NCBI GenBank assembly: GCA_012932865.1
Contig: SAXG01000153.1
Location: forward strand, 1-42,957
DNA from: Amylostereum areolatum
Taxonomy: Eukaryota > Basidiomycota > Agaricomycetes > Russulales > Stereaceae
Direction of reading: 5' to 3'
DNA: 42,957 nucleotides
Numbering within the stretch: position 1 is the first letter of the stretch; each line of letters begins with the position of its first letter. A program made the position numbers and the translations under genes. Of the stretch, positions 1 through 10,851 are shown in pieces. Below the pieces are notes generated by a model. That model had not been told where the DNA came from and made no database searches. It saw only the letters and a list, made by a program, of their open reading frames with translations.

Positions 1-979
1 CGAAGCTTGGGCTTTCGTGCAGGCTGATGTACCGGCCCCACGCTTTGTCATCCCCTAGAACTCCCGAAGAAGGAAAACCCGCCACGTGATTCCTCAAGGA
101 GGACTCGAATTTATGGCCACAAGGTCATGACGGTGAACTACACGAAGTACGACATTCGCAGGACCTACGGACACCTTGTCGCCAGGCAAGGACCGCGATG
201 CAGTCATGTTCTCTGACGCCGGGGAGCCTTCTTCTTCGCAATATCATATGCCCGCGTACTGGGAGCTTTACACGCAAATGTTGTTTACACAGGCCCTGGC
301 TCCTTGGACTTTCGCCCCCGCCGAGTTGACTTCCTGTGGGTCCGACACTTCCAAGCCGAAAATCAGGAGACCCCCACCCAGCGCTGGTCATCCTGCCGGC
401 TCGAAAAACTGGTTTTCCCCCCGCTGTCTCAAGAGGGATCCTTCGGCTTCATTGACCCCAGCAATGTTATACGAGGTGTCCACATCATCCCTGCCTTTGC
501 GTACGGGCGGAAGCATGAGGATGGGCTCGGGATGTCAGCCGCGGAGCATGCGAACGGACAGTGCAGACTGGAACAACTATTACGTTGCACAGTACGTCCA
601 CGTCGAAACATTCAACTCCCTCCCTTCTCACATCCACCTTAGGTTCTCTGATCGAGACCTCCTCATGCGCCAACATTGGGGACAGGCTGTCGGGCATACT
701 TATACGCACGCCCATCCAGATAACATCGACGACATCTTCCCGTACCACATCCCAAGCACCGCATCACCCACCTCCCCCGTGAACCGCACCCCCACAGACC
801 ACAGCAATCACAACACTACATCGGATGCACAGGAGCTACACAACGACGGTGACGCTGCCTTCTCAGGAGGTGACGTCGACCTCGGTTCGGATTTGGAAGA
901 GGAAGGCGAGCCGTGGCACGAAGATGAAGTAGCGCCCGATGAGCGGGATATCGTCGTATTCGAGGGCTCATACGATTGA
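1..979 (+). pseudogene. Plavaka-like transposon protein, C-terminal remnant
   Basis: Three forward frames have to be stitched to follow one protein. A stretch reading VNYTKYDIRR begins near 136. It is followed by YARVLGALHANVVYTG, DFLWVRHFQ and SFGFIDPSNVIRGVHIIPAFA in the frame through 247-510. Then DWNNYYVAQ and DRDLLMRQHWGQAVGHTYTH follow in the frame ending at the stop at 977-979, and the tail is acidic. This order is the usual C-terminus of the large Plavaka (KDZ-related) transposon proteins of Agaricomycetes. An in-frame TGA at 214 and a one-base shift near 555-565 break it. A 51-nt GT-AG intron (592-642) appears intact. The transposase core would lie upstream of the window. Family assignment is by recall of conserved motifs; the decay is seen directly. 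Confidence 0.7.
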
Positions 980-1241
980 CGTTAACACTGAAGCAGCACG
1001 AACTACTGATCGACCTATGTAGCGCACACACCCTTTTCCACGACATACGCGATTCGAAACACACTGAGCAAACTTCGAATGGACTTGGTTTCACCCTCCG
1101 TCAAAGCAAGTGATGAACGATGAAGGGCGGGGAAACAACGGCAGAGGAAGGCTGTCTGCAAGGCACGCATACTACGAAGTGCTAACAGTAACTCCCGGCG
1201 AGCGTCTATGCGTGGGAAAAGTTTACTTACGCCAGCACTCA

Positions 1242-1836
1242 TCAACATTCGCAGTTGTAACTCTGCTTTCCCTACAGGTATGAAGTGACATGATGTCGTC
1301 ACGCGCACCGCACTACCTCTTACGCAAAACCGCATTTACTCACCTTGCATGTCGTGCCTCGCTCGTTTACGGTGGCGCGAGTGCCGTAGCCGGGCTCTCG
1401 TGACGGACGTCGAAGGTATCGACGGGGAATGTAGCCGAGCAACGGTGAGTAGGGGAAAACTCATCCAACAATCCGGCGCTCACCAATATCACCACGTCGT
1501 CTTCACGCGCGCAACGTTCAACCCTATAAACGCATGGATCCACGGGTCGAAATCTTCGAATAAGGGGAACAAATATTTGGTACGTCCGTCCATTTTGCAC
1601 GCGAGAACAGGCCTCTCAGATTTTCATAGAAAAGGTGTTCGGATGGAAAGATACGGCCGAGGAGGGCCGCTGGCTCTCACCAAACTGTATGTGTACGTCG
1701 GAGAATGCGATGCGGTTCGACGGGTTGAAGGCGATTGAGACGGGACCCGTTGAAAAGGTCGAAGAAGCTTAATGGGGCAGGTTGAACGGTAAGCGAGATC
1801 GTAATTCGGAAGGTTTACAACACTCACAACGAACAT
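1242..1836 (-). CDS. weak multi-exon hypothetical gene
   Basis: I do not recognise this gene. Reading the minus strand from the ATG at 1836, exons can be joined in phase 0 with introns starting gtgagtg, gtgaga, gtgagc and gtgagt. One exon encodes a stretch beginning RTYQIFVPLIRRF, and the last two exons join as TTCKGKQSYNCEC before a TGA at 1242-1244. A TATATATA run lies about 100 bases upstream. All three frames are open in parts of the region, so frame choice is uncertain. It could equally be non-coding or a decayed gene. No domain, signal peptide or membrane segment is evident. Confidence 0.2.
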
Positions 1837-2076
1837 AGGACGGATGAGTGCGCGTTAGTCGGCGACGCAGGGATGACCGGGGGATGACGAGGAAAGTAAC
1901 GATCTAAAGCCGGAATCACAGAAGAACAAGAATATATATACCAAAAGAACAAACATCCTTCAAGACGTACACGTCAGATGACGTGGGTCGTTGGGTCGAG
2001 GTCGTGGACGCGAGACGACTTAGACGCTCGAGTTTGGCGGCGAACGACGCGTCGCGTTCACGCGAGTTCACTTCCA

Positions 2077-2148
2077 CTTCTCTCTGCCCACTTCTCTCTG
2101 CCCACTTCTCTCTGCCCACCACTCCCTGCCCACCACTCCCTGCCCACA
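2077..2148 (+). repeat. pyrimidine-rich 14-mer tandem repeat
   Basis: About three copies of cttctctctgccca are followed by two copies of ccactccctgccca. The array lies just before the proposed start at 2186 and would fall in its 5' untranslated region or core promoter. Confidence 0.8.
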
Positions 2149-2185
2149 TCCTTGCAAACCTTCTCATCCAAACTGATTCACACCC

Positions 2186-2738
2186 ATGGTATGTCACTTT
2201 TGGCAGAAGTGAACGTATTTAGTCGGCTAACAAGGATAATAGATGTCGTTCATAGAGTACATATTGGTTGGAACCCTTCCCATCCTCGCCGTCGCACTCT
2301 TCAAAAGCCGTCGGGTGCGTACACGAGATTTCGATTAGCGGGTCGAACACTAACGAATAAGCAGGAGAACATGGCTTTGACCGCTAACTTAGCGTCCGCG
2401 AGGGCTCAAAGGCAGCGCGTCCTCACATTCGTTGACAAGATATTGCGTAAACTGGTACGTTTGCCGCAGCATGCATGCGACGGATACTGACAGGCTTCAC
2501 AGGAGGTCTCAATGTACCGCGAGACTGGCGTTGAGACGGGCGGCGAAGGGCCGGGGACCAATATGGTGCGTAGTGTCGTCAGGTCGGCTCCTGTACCTTC
2601 GCTAATGGACGCTCGTGGCACACGCAGGTCGCCGTCGAACGTATCCGACGTGTTGAGCGCAACGTCGTACGCTTGCGCGAGGAGTGGGCGGCCGCTTTTG
2701 TTTCATCAGGGAAACCCCCCCATAGTTATTTTTGGTAA
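2186..2738 (+). CDS. small membrane-anchored coiled-coil protein, hypothetical
   Basis: The model is join(2186..2188, 2243..2314, 2365..2454, 2503..2565, 2628..2738), about 112 aa. The first ATG is followed at once by a gtatgt donor; a start at the ATG at 2243 gives the same protein less one Met. All introns are phase 0, 48-62 nt, with good GT-AG ends. The N-terminus MSFIEYILVGTLPILAVALF is one transmembrane segment followed by basic SRR. Two helical charged segments follow, including VERIRRVERNVVRLREEW, which looks like a coiled coil. The last residues change character after WAAA, so the natural C-terminus may have been replaced by later insertion. I do not recognise the family. Consistent phase, a membrane segment and a coiled coil support a real gene; function is unknown. 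Confidence 0.5.
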
Positions 2739-3369
2739 TGGTTTCCCGGTTTGGCCACGACGCGGCAGAGCAAGCATGGCCAAACAGAAGTCGAGTGTGC
2801 GCGAGGTGCTGCCGCCCTACCACCTTCCACTGAGATTTTTAGAGTTGAATACTTTATAGGTTGCGATTTATACTATATTACTTTACATCTGTGAGCTTGA
2901 AACAACGAAAACGACTGAGTGGGCACGACTGCTACACGCACGAGTTCACGTCCGAAAATTTCCTAATTAGGACGTCGACGCGAGACGCGCTGGCTGTGGG
3001 CACCTCCGAGACTGTTTTTGTTGTAGCTCTCAAACTATTGCTCATGTACAGAAGACAGTTATATGCGAATGATCAGTATAGAAATGCGATTCTGAGAGTA
3101 TCAAGATCATATTTTTTTTGCGAGTTTTTGCAGGGGTGGTCTGCAGAGCTCAACCCCCCCTGTTCATGCTTTTTTGACCATTCAGTGATATTCCAAAGAC
3201 AGAGGAGCACAGAACATGATGTATTCAACTTTATGGTACATATACAATGCATAGAATAGGTGATCTACATAGAACCAGAGGATCCCAGAAAGAAAACACC
3301 CCTCCTGCTCAAAAAAGCGCCAGCATCCACCCTCCTCCTGAGACTGCCTGACCACCTATCATTCAAGTG
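2739..3369. other. AT-richer intergenic stretch, no gene seen
   Basis: Open reading on the plus strand (2861-3259) has no recognisable motif and unbiased codon use. A short segment around 2917-3000 (gggcacgactgctacacgca and following) has no partner I could find in the window. It may be degraded transposon sequence, but I see no terminal repeats. Confidence 0.3.
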
Positions 3370-4380
3370 GAGGGAGCACGAGCAGGGACACGGAGGCATT
3401 CGTGGTCCGTGCGTTCGTCGGGCGCGGAGACGAAGGGAGCGGACGCCGATAGGGAGCCGTGCGCGTGGAGGGTGAGGCCTAGGAGTTTGCAACTGACAGT
3501 GCTTGCGCGGGAGGGCTGTCGGGTAGGGGGCCAGCATGGCGTCGTCTGGGAACGACGGATGGGCGCGGGGGCACGTCAAGGGATGGGATTTGGTGTCGAG
3601 CGCGGGTGGCCTTGCGCATCGAGCGCGGAGGGCCGTGTGCGTCAAGTGTGCGCGGGCGTGTTGAGCGTGAGCGGCTGTGCGCAACGAGCGAGTGGGCGCG
3701 TCGGGCACGTGCGGGCGGGCGCGTCGAGCGCGGGCGCGGGCGTCGGGCGTCGGGCGTCGAGGGCGCGCGGGGATAGGCGACGAGGGCGCGCGGGGATAGG
3801 CGACGAGGGAGCACATCGAGGGAGGGGACGAGGGACAGGACGAAGGAGGGGGCGCGGGCGTGTCGAGGGCGGGGATGCGGGCGAGGATGCGGGCGCGTCG
3901 AGGACGAGGAGGGCGGGGCCGAGGGCGGGTGCGTGAGCATCGTGGACGCCGGCGGTTCGAGGGCGCGGGGGTGGGCGTGGACCGTGCAGGCGTGAGCAGG
4001 TTGAGGGCGCGTGCGCGTGGTTGTTGAGGGCGTGTGCGCGCGGGCGTTGAGGACGCGGGCGTGCGGGCGTTGAGGACGCGGGCGTGCGGGCGCTGAGCGC
4101 GAGGGCGTGGGTGTGGAGGGAGGGCGGGCGAGCGCGTGCGCGCGGGGGGGGACGGCGGGAGGAACGCGTGCGAGGACGCATGCACGGGGGAGGAGGTCTT
4201 GGACGCGTTGGAGGGTTGGCGCGGAGGCGAAGGCATTGGAGCGGGGACGGCGCGGTTCCATGCGCGTCTGGGACCCGTACGTGTTGAGGGGCACGCGTGG
4301 ACGGTAGCGGCGGCGAGGATAGGGGCGAGGGTACATTCGCGTCACGGGCCTGTGCGCATATGCGTGTGGGGTTGACGAAG
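3370..4380 (+). repeat. G-rich, strand-skewed minisatellite block
   Basis: About 1 kb of very GC-rich DNA with strong G over C excess on the plus strand. Local direct repeats are visible: a 23-base unit containing gcgcggggataggcgac occurs twice near 3765-3810, and a 24-base unit containing gaggacgcgggcgtgcgggc occurs twice near 4046-4093. Motifs of the type gcgggcg and gtcgagggcg recur throughout. Because A and T are rare, stop codons are nearly absent and long Pro/Arg/Ala frames open on the minus strand in all three frames. I read those as composition artefacts, not genes. Confidence 0.75.
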
Positions 4381-5240
4381 GTGGGGGGTTTTGCGAGAGG
4401 GTGTCGGAGAACTTCGAGGGTTCTTGTACATCGCACTGCGGACTTGGCATGAACGGCCGTCAGAATTCAGAGCGCTTGGGAGATGCGGATGACGCACCTA
4501 GCGAGCTCCCCGATGCTCTCACTCCCTCGTTACCTTCACCTTCGCTTCCCTCGACTTGGAGGACTTCGGACTTGCGATTCCAGGCGTCGGTGTTGAACGT
4601 TGTTGACGCGTTTGCGTCGAGACCGCACGGACAGAGCTGCACGGACGGAGCTTGCGTCACCGTGACGAGCCGTCACGCTGGCCGCGAGCATATAAGCCGG
4701 AGTTTTCCGAGTCGTCGTCTGTCGTCTCTTTCCCCGTTTCTCTTCCTTGTCCCCCACTCTCCTCCTCCGTTTCCTCCCTTCTTTCACTGCCCTTGTCTCT
4801 TGCCTACTGCTTCTTACGCCTCACCGCATCTGCCGAGTTCGCGCCGCCTTCCGGCGCATTTTCTTCGGGTTCGCTCCCGACCCTTTCTCGTCGCGCGCGT
4901 TTACGGGCACTTTCCCGTTTAGTTTACGGCATCAGGTGCGTCGCTTACCCGAGTTCGTGCCGTCCGCTGGCTGACTCTGCTAGCATGTTCTTTAGGACTA
5001 CAACTGGGAGCTTTGGAGAGCCGGAGCCGGTGAGTCGATCGTCATATCTCGCTTGTGTCCATCTTGCTGACCTCATTCTTTTTAGTCATGCCTTATTGTT
5101 TCAGCGGTGTTGGGATTTGTTCTTTCTTGACTTTGATTATGTAATAATACTGTATACTTTATGGATTAATATTATAAATTTATTGATAAGCTTGGTTATA
5201 TAAGCCTGATAATTGACATGCAAATGGATATTTATAATCT
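4381..5240. other. possible promoter and short exon, no identifiable product
   Basis: A TATAAG lies at 4691-4696 and is followed by a C/T-rich leader and an ATG at 4985 opening MFFRTTTGSFGEPEP, which ends at a good gtgagt donor at 5030. A matching acceptor is near 5086, but the continuation becomes AT-rich and soon meets stops. It could be the 5' end of a truncated gene or the promoter side of a long terminal repeat. No second copy is present. Confidence 0.25.
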
Positions 5241-5450
5241 GCAATTACCTTTAATTACTGTGGCTACCTGCCTGCCTTATTCTAGGGGTGTTTGGGATGG
5301 TAATTGAAGGTAATTGAATCAATAACAAGTAACTATGCTCAAGTAAAAAAAATAACTCAGGCTGACCTACGTAATTTGCTGTAATTACCAATTTCCAGTA
5401 ACTGACGGTAATTGATGGTAACTGAGCACAATCACGGTCAATTACCTTCA
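5241..5450. repeat. AT-rich cluster of direct and inverted GGTAATTG motifs
   Basis: The arm caattacctttaattac near 5241-5257 is the reverse complement, with one mismatch, of gtaattgaaggtaattg near 5300-5316, so the two can fold into a hairpin. Further copies occur near 5378, 5398 and 5428 in both orientations. The segment taggggtgtttggg at 5282 resembles the start of a DNA-transposon terminal repeat, but no matching opposite end is visible. Probably a partial MITE or satellite. Confidence 0.6.
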
Positions 5451-7224
5451 ATAACTACACCACCAGCAGTTGCCTCAGCATGACTCTATGCGGGGCCATT
5501 CGGATGAGTCTGATGGCGTGACCAAGGGTTCACGCTAGCATCGTGTCAGCTTCAATCCAACCCCCTCAATCTCGGCGCCATTCCGATTATCCGTTGCGAG
5601 AAAGTCGGCTTCGCGCCCAAGTCAGCGTGAGTACAGGTTGTCCTCTCAGTTTCAATCCCCACAGAGTCCTCGATGGACGGCGACGAGCGCGGGTTATGTA
5701 AGCAGTATTCATTTTCGTCGTCGCGCCAAGTCATCCTCGACTCCTTGTTTCCTCTCACCACGTCCTTCTCTTCTCCCCGTCCTTCACCTGGCCATAACCC
5801 CTCATCTGTAATGGGCGACTCCGACGTACCGAGATTTGGACGGCGCGTCAGGGTTTCCGTGGATGTACGAAGGGTTGGGTATGGACTCTCCCTTCGACAC
5901 TCTCATGTGGGCATCATCCAGAGTCTGGACCATGGTGCGTGTTCTATTCACTTACCGCCCACCTGCCCTCGCGACAGCATTCAGGATTTGCACATGCTCC
6001 GGCGCCCCTCTTGTTGTCGCTGGCAGTCGTCCTCACCTTCGCTCGCGGCCTTGAACTTTACTCCTGGTCTTGAACTTTGCTCGTGGTCTTGAACTTTACT
6101 CTCGGTCTCTCGATTTTTGCTTGTGGTCTTGGTCCTCGCTCGCGATCTTGGTCCCGCTCGCGCTCCTCTCTGGTCCTGGCTCTCTGTCCCCTGGCTCACT
6201 GGGTTCCCTGGTCTTATCTCGGTCTCCGTCTGGTCCACCTGCTTTGTTGGCATCCCAGGTAACCCTCTCTCACCTGCCATCCCTCTCCATATATCCCGTA
6301 GCAGCCCCCATATACTCTGTAGTTATCAAATGAAAATATCATGATTTTCTTCCTTCTACATCAGGATAAGATCGCAATAAGCACGATTTAAGCCAGCAAC
6401 CCGCCGAGCGATTCTTGATGAGCTTAGTAAGATTATTGGATTGAATCCAAAGAACCTCAGCTTCGGGCCCAAGGGAATTCGTTGAGCGTGATATCCGCTT
6501 GACATTTTTGGATTCCATCCATCGGCACACCAACTTCAAACTCAGGGGCGTGATATCGGAATGAAGCTGAGGGATCGCCTGGTGGTGTAGGGGGTAGGAT
6601 CCCTGATGGTTAGCCATGTCGCTGTATATCTGTATATCTTGAAATTCATAGCGTTTCCCCCTTGGCCCCTCACCAGTCACACGAAACCCCGCAGGTCATG
6701 GCACTGTTGATTTCCGACCCCTCCACACCTCGTCAACTTGACGTCTGGCGGACGGTTTCACTCAACCTGACGAAAACACGGCCACGCGATGATCTACGAG
6801 CGATCAGTCTGCAGGTGTGATGGCAATAATATGCCTGCTTGACGGTCTTGTCAAGCTCACGACCTCTAGACTAGCGGTCAGCGAGCGATGAGCAGGCGCA
6901 GGAAGGATGCTGCTAGACTGTGCACAAAACTATCGTGTTGTCAACTACATGTTTTATTTATGGCAATGGAATGTCCGTGCAAGCTCGGACCGACGACGGC
7001 GACCAATCGATGGTCACATAGACATCCCTGACCTACTCCCCGAGTCCCGCTATTTTTCCGACAAGAAGATGGACGGTTCGCAGGCAGGGTGCTATTCCCT
7101 GGTATATGCCTGCTCTGCGACCGTCGGAGCGACACGGTCCGGTCACAACCGGAGGGCAATATCTGGGTCCCCCTGACCCCCCGATGCAGTTGTCTTTCTC
7201 ATCGCCCACCACAAGTCCACCAGG
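5451..7224. other. gene-poor stretch, possible decayed exon
   Basis: Around 5838-5935 one plus frame reads GFPWMYEGLGMDSPFDTLMW and ends at a gtgcgt donor, which looks protein-like. No flanking exons join it, so it may be a remnant. The minus-strand open stretch 6339-6680 has no motif. The last 100 bases should contain the MTAP promoter and leader; no clear TATA box was seen. Confidence 0.3.
6043..6170 (+). repeat. degenerate ~20-mer tandem array
   Basis: Five to six drifting copies of a unit like ggtcttgaactttgctcgt run through this segment, the first three nearly identical and later ones diverged. It is not part of any gene I can support. Confidence 0.7.
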
Positions 7225-8364
7225 ATGTCTTCGGCAGAATCAGAAAGAGGTGCGTTATTCTTCATCCAGGACGCTTTACGATGGCCGATTTCTTCTCTAT
7301 GTATGCAGTGCTTATTGGCGTCATCGGAGGAAGTGGTCTCTACCACCTCGACAACCTTACGGTGGTGTATGTACCAGTTTCATCGTCCACCCGTTCACCT
7401 TGATGACATCGTCGTCGGCAGAAAGGAGGTGAACCCAGAAACGGTACGTTTTTAAACTCGATTGTCGTGTAACGAGTTTGCTGAAACAGAGCAAAGCCAT
7501 GGGGTTTCCCGTCGTCTCCCATCACCATCTGCGCTCTCCCTTCCGGCATCCGCGTCGCCTTCCTCGCCCGCCACGGACCAGGTCACACCATCTCCCCCTC
7601 CCACGTCCCCTCGCGCGCCAACATCGCCGCCTTCAAGTCCCTCGGCGTGCGCGCCATCCTCGCCTTCAGCGCCGTAGGCTCCCTGCGCGAGGAGATCGCG
7701 CCCGGCACTTTCGTCCTGCCCTCGCAGATTATCGACCGCACCAAATCCATCCGCCCGCACACCTTCTTCGACGGCTCAGTCGTCGCGCACGTCTCCTTCG
7801 GCGATCCGTTCAGCCGCCGACTCTCCAAGTGGCTCGAGGAGCCCGTCCGGAGCGCGCTCGCGGGCGTGGAGGGGCGCGAGGTGAAGCTGTTCACGGACAA
7901 GTGCATCGTGTGCATGGAGGGCCCCCAGTTCTCGACCCGCGCCGAGAGCGAGATGTACCGGCTGTGGGGTGGCGATCTCATCAACATGAGCGTGCTCCCC
8001 GAGGCGAAGCTCGCCCGCGAGGCAGAGATCAGGTGCGCTGGTCCACCGCGAGCGCAGTTGCGCGCCGTCTGACGTGCTTTGGGACAGCTATGCGCTCATC
8101 GCCACCGCGACGGACTACGACGCGTGGCGCCCACATGAGGAGGCCGTCACCGCGGCCGAGGTGTTCAAGACTCTGAAGGCCAACGCGGACGCATCGCGCC
8201 ATGTCGCTGCTACTGTACTCGAAGCGCTCCACCAGGCCGCGGAGGAAGGTGATATCCTCGGGGAGGAGCAGGGATCGATGAAGTTCTCGATTATGCCCCG
8301 GGCTGGCGGTCAGAAGGAGGAGGACCTCGCGAAGCTGCGCTACATCCTGCCGGAATACTTCTGA
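7225..8364 (+). CDS. S-methyl-5'-thioadenosine phosphorylase (MTAP, Meu1-like)
   Basis: The model is join(7225..7249, 7309..7366, 7422..7443, 7497..8032, 8088..8364), 305 aa, against 283 in human MTAP. The enzyme cleaves 5'-methylthioadenosine with phosphate to adenine and methylthioribose 1-phosphate in the cytosolic methionine salvage pathway. The nucleoside phosphorylase fold is visible: [10 protein letters not shown] near residues 11-20, [11 protein letters not shown] near 60-70, GSLREEI near 96-102, [11 protein letters not shown] at 176-186, NMSVLPE near 198-204 and ATDYDAW near 221-227. These match the phosphate, ribose and base sites of the family. The third intron uses a caaag acceptor, the only one that keeps NPET joined to PWGFP in frame as in relatives. 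Nothing appears broken. Confidence 0.95.
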
Positions 8365-8629
8365 TCGTCTTTGTCCACCACGGGCTAGGGAAAAAAATCA
8401 CATCCAAGTTGTACTAGAAAATTACATAGATACCTGTATGCATTGTTACACCCCAAAATGAACATGACTCGTGGGGAAATTGGAAAAGGCTTACTGTCGG
8501 GAAACTCCGGAGGTGCATACATAATAGCCACCATGTTCATTGTTCAAGTTGAATTCAACTTTCACCGTGGATTTGAGCCACCCAAGCTCATATGCACAAC
8601 TTGGCCTGTCACCATTTCAGCTTCATCCT
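8365..8629. other. short intergenic region
   Basis: AT-richer spacer between the MTAP stop and the proposed F-box start. No TATA box or gene seen. Confidence 0.5.
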
Positions 8630-10851
8630 ATGAACTCTTCAGTTTCTTCGGCTCATATTCAGGTCTCAACGGCGGGGTAAAATACGAGTCTTTACACCCA
8701 TCACTTGTGTCGATGTCGACTGACTAGTTGCTCACTGCTACAGGGACTATTGGAAGTCGGTTGCCAAGAATCGTTTCGAACAGCTTGAACATACTCTCAA
8801 ACCCTCCCGTTCGGACGCAAGTGCCCTCGACGCCGAACTCGAAGCCCTCTACGAGACTACGCGCGAATTTCTGAAGCGTCGAAATGAGGTCATCAGGAAA
8901 AACCTCCCTTACTAAAATCAACAAATCCAGCAAATTAGCGCTAGTTAGAGGGGGACCTTCCTAAAGTGAACTAACAGGCTCTATTCTCACAAAACCCCGT
9001 ACACATTTCGATGCACCGTCGTCGACATTGACCTCATATTTGCACTTCAAATACATAGTTGAGGCCAGAAGGGTGACAGGGACCTACGTCGACGTAGTGC
9101 CTTGCAGGTTGGCAGCGGGAACAGGGAATTAGGAAGGTCCCCCTCTAATTAGTAGATTTTTAGTAAGGGAGGTTTTTCCTGATGGTGGTCCCCGTGTCAC
9201 GCCTGCCAGCGGAGCTCTTGGCTACGGTGTTCGAACTCGTCAAACACGAAGCATTAGCATACCTGGACGGGAAAACGACCGGGGAAGATGATACCGAAGC
9301 CAACATTTCCCAGGCCGCCCGGAAACTTCGGAGGGGACTGCGATGGGTTTATGTTTCGCACGTTTGTCGAGAGTGGAGAAGGGTACTCTGCTGACCATTT
9401 TCTCTGTATGCGGGACGAACTAACGCGTGCTGCATTTATAGATCGCCTTGGATCACGCCGTTCTATGGGCAGAAATCAACCATGCCATCATGCGGCGCCG
9501 ATGGTCGTCTGAAATGTTACGGCGTTCGAAAGGCGCGGCGCTGGAACTGGTGGTTGGGTATCACAACAGTAAAGCCGATCTTCGCGATACTCATGGTCTC
9601 ATGATGGAAAGCACGCGCGAGTTTCTCCGAGAAGTAAACAACACTGCATCTCCCCGTGTGCAATATTTCTCTCTTTACGGAATCCGCCTTGACGAGGCGT
9701 TGTCCGAGTTCACTTCCCCGCTCCCGGCGTTGGCCTCGTTTCGCGTACAAAATACTGGCAGGGAGAAGCACATCCCATTTCCGCCTCAACTTCTCGAATT
9801 TCAAGCGCCCAATCTTGCCATACTAACTATCGTGGCCATATCCCTACCCCCCCCTTCCCTGTGGCCGTTCCGATCCCTCACTATCTTCGAGTTCCAGGTC
9901 GTCGATCCCTGGATGCGGGATCATCCTTCTCGTATACTCGGCATCATCCAGCACATGCCACACCTCCGGGACCTCTATTACACGGAAGAGTGCCGGGCGG
10001 CAACATCCAACGTGGAGGACAACGTCGAAGGCTTCTCCCAAGACGCCGAACTTCCGGAAAGCATGAACAAGATTTACATCGAATCCACTCGCTTCCCCCT
10101 ACAAGCCATAGAACTGTCCCGACGGCTTGTATCTCCCCACGCACGCGTGTTTCGCGAGTTCTTGTTCAACCACGAGAATCCCGCCGCACTCCCCACCCTC
10201 TTCTCTCAGACGTCTGGCCGCTCAGCGCCCCCTAAGGCCTTATATGTCGACCTCATGCAGAGGGGGCCACTCATGACCGTCGCCTGCCGCGATGAGCCCT
10301 GGCAAATCTCAATCGCAGAGGAGAAACTCGATCCGCCTCCGAACGACCTGTACGTGTCCGTGCACTCAGCGTCGACCTCCGACCGCCCGCTGAACATTTG
10401 TGCGGGCATATGCATGGACGAGCTACGAGACGTGACCTTCGCCGACGACACAGTCGACAGCGAACGTTCCCAAGCGCGATGGACGGCAATGTTTCAAGGC
10501 GCGACGAAGGTCCGTCGCGTCCGGGCGGTAGGCCCCGGCAGCTTTGGATTGCTGGCGCTGCTCGCAGAGGGCGCGAAACCTTCCGCTTCCCTGGGGCAGC
10601 CGCTCCACGGCATATTCCCCTGCCTCGAGGAGCTCAGCATCATCCAGATGGACGACGGGGACCAAAGCCAGTTCGGGGAGACCACGCTTCGCGACGGCGA
10701 ACTCCTGCTGTCGTTTTTGCGATGGAGACGGAAGAATGGCACGCCGTTGCGTGAGGTGAAGATTCCTCCGCGATTTCTCCACACGGAATTGGCGGATGAT
10801 ATACGCAAAGAGGTGGGAGTGCTGGGACCGGGGAGGGAAGGATGTTACTGA
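8630..10851 (+). pseudogene. F-box protein gene split by a MITE
   Basis: Without the insertion the model is join(8630..8676, 8744..8893, 9184..9382, 9442..10851), 601 aa. F-box proteins recruit substrates to SCF ubiquitin ligases. A helical N-terminus (YWKSVAKNRFEQLE) leads into the F-box, SRLPAELLATVFELVKHE through HVCREWRR, followed by a long leucine-rich C-terminal region and the ending KIPPRFLHTELADDIR. Introns after the first exon and after EWRR lie at the same places as in the paralogue at 12792-14671. The 288-bp element at 8894-9181 sits between RRNEV and MVVPVSRLP; read through, it gives a stop after RRNEVIRKNLPY. An ATG at 9182 could still start a shortened protein that keeps the whole F-box, so partial function is possible. 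Confidence 0.75.
8894..9181. mobile_element. 288-bp MITE with ~50-bp terminal inverted repeats
   Basis: Left end CAGGAAAAACCTCCCTTACT and right end AGTAAGGGAGGTTTTTCCTG are perfect inverted repeats. The similarity continues inward: ttagagggggaccttcctaa near 8945-8964 pairs with ttaggaaggtccccctctaa near 9129-9148, interrupted by about 20 extra bases on the left. The flanks share AT (8892-8893 and 9182-9183). Removing the element and one AT restores the F-box frame exactly. There is no coding capacity, so it is non-autonomous. The 2-bp AT could be a target duplication or part of a palindromic end, so the superfamily is not assigned. Confidence 0.9.

Larger units (their letters stand above)
980..2185. 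other. gene-poor stretch with one weak minus-strand gene candidate
   Basis: No convincing domain is readable. On the minus strand a chain of short open segments with fair GT-AG sites can be drawn from an ATG at 1836 to a stop at 1242; it is listed separately as a weak candidate. A TATATATA run lies at 1932-1940. The plus-strand open stretch 1349-1738 has no recognisable features and overlaps the candidate. Confidence 0.3.

Noticed and set aside
3265..4450. Long minus-strand Pro/Arg/Ala-rich open frames
   Set aside because: Three overlapping frames are open at once in DNA almost free of A and T; no domain or intron structure supports any of them.
4630..5090. Long terminal repeat of a retrotransposon
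   Set aside because: There is a TATA box and leader-like sequence, but no second copy, primer-binding site or target duplication was found.
6575..6620. tRNA-like segment (ggtggtgtagggggtaggat)
   Set aside because: No T-arm GTTCGAATC-type sequence or closing acceptor stem on either strand.
8880..9190. The MITE acting as an intron
   Set aside because: Available GT and AG sites within or near the element join in frames that meet stops; no splice restores the F-box reading.
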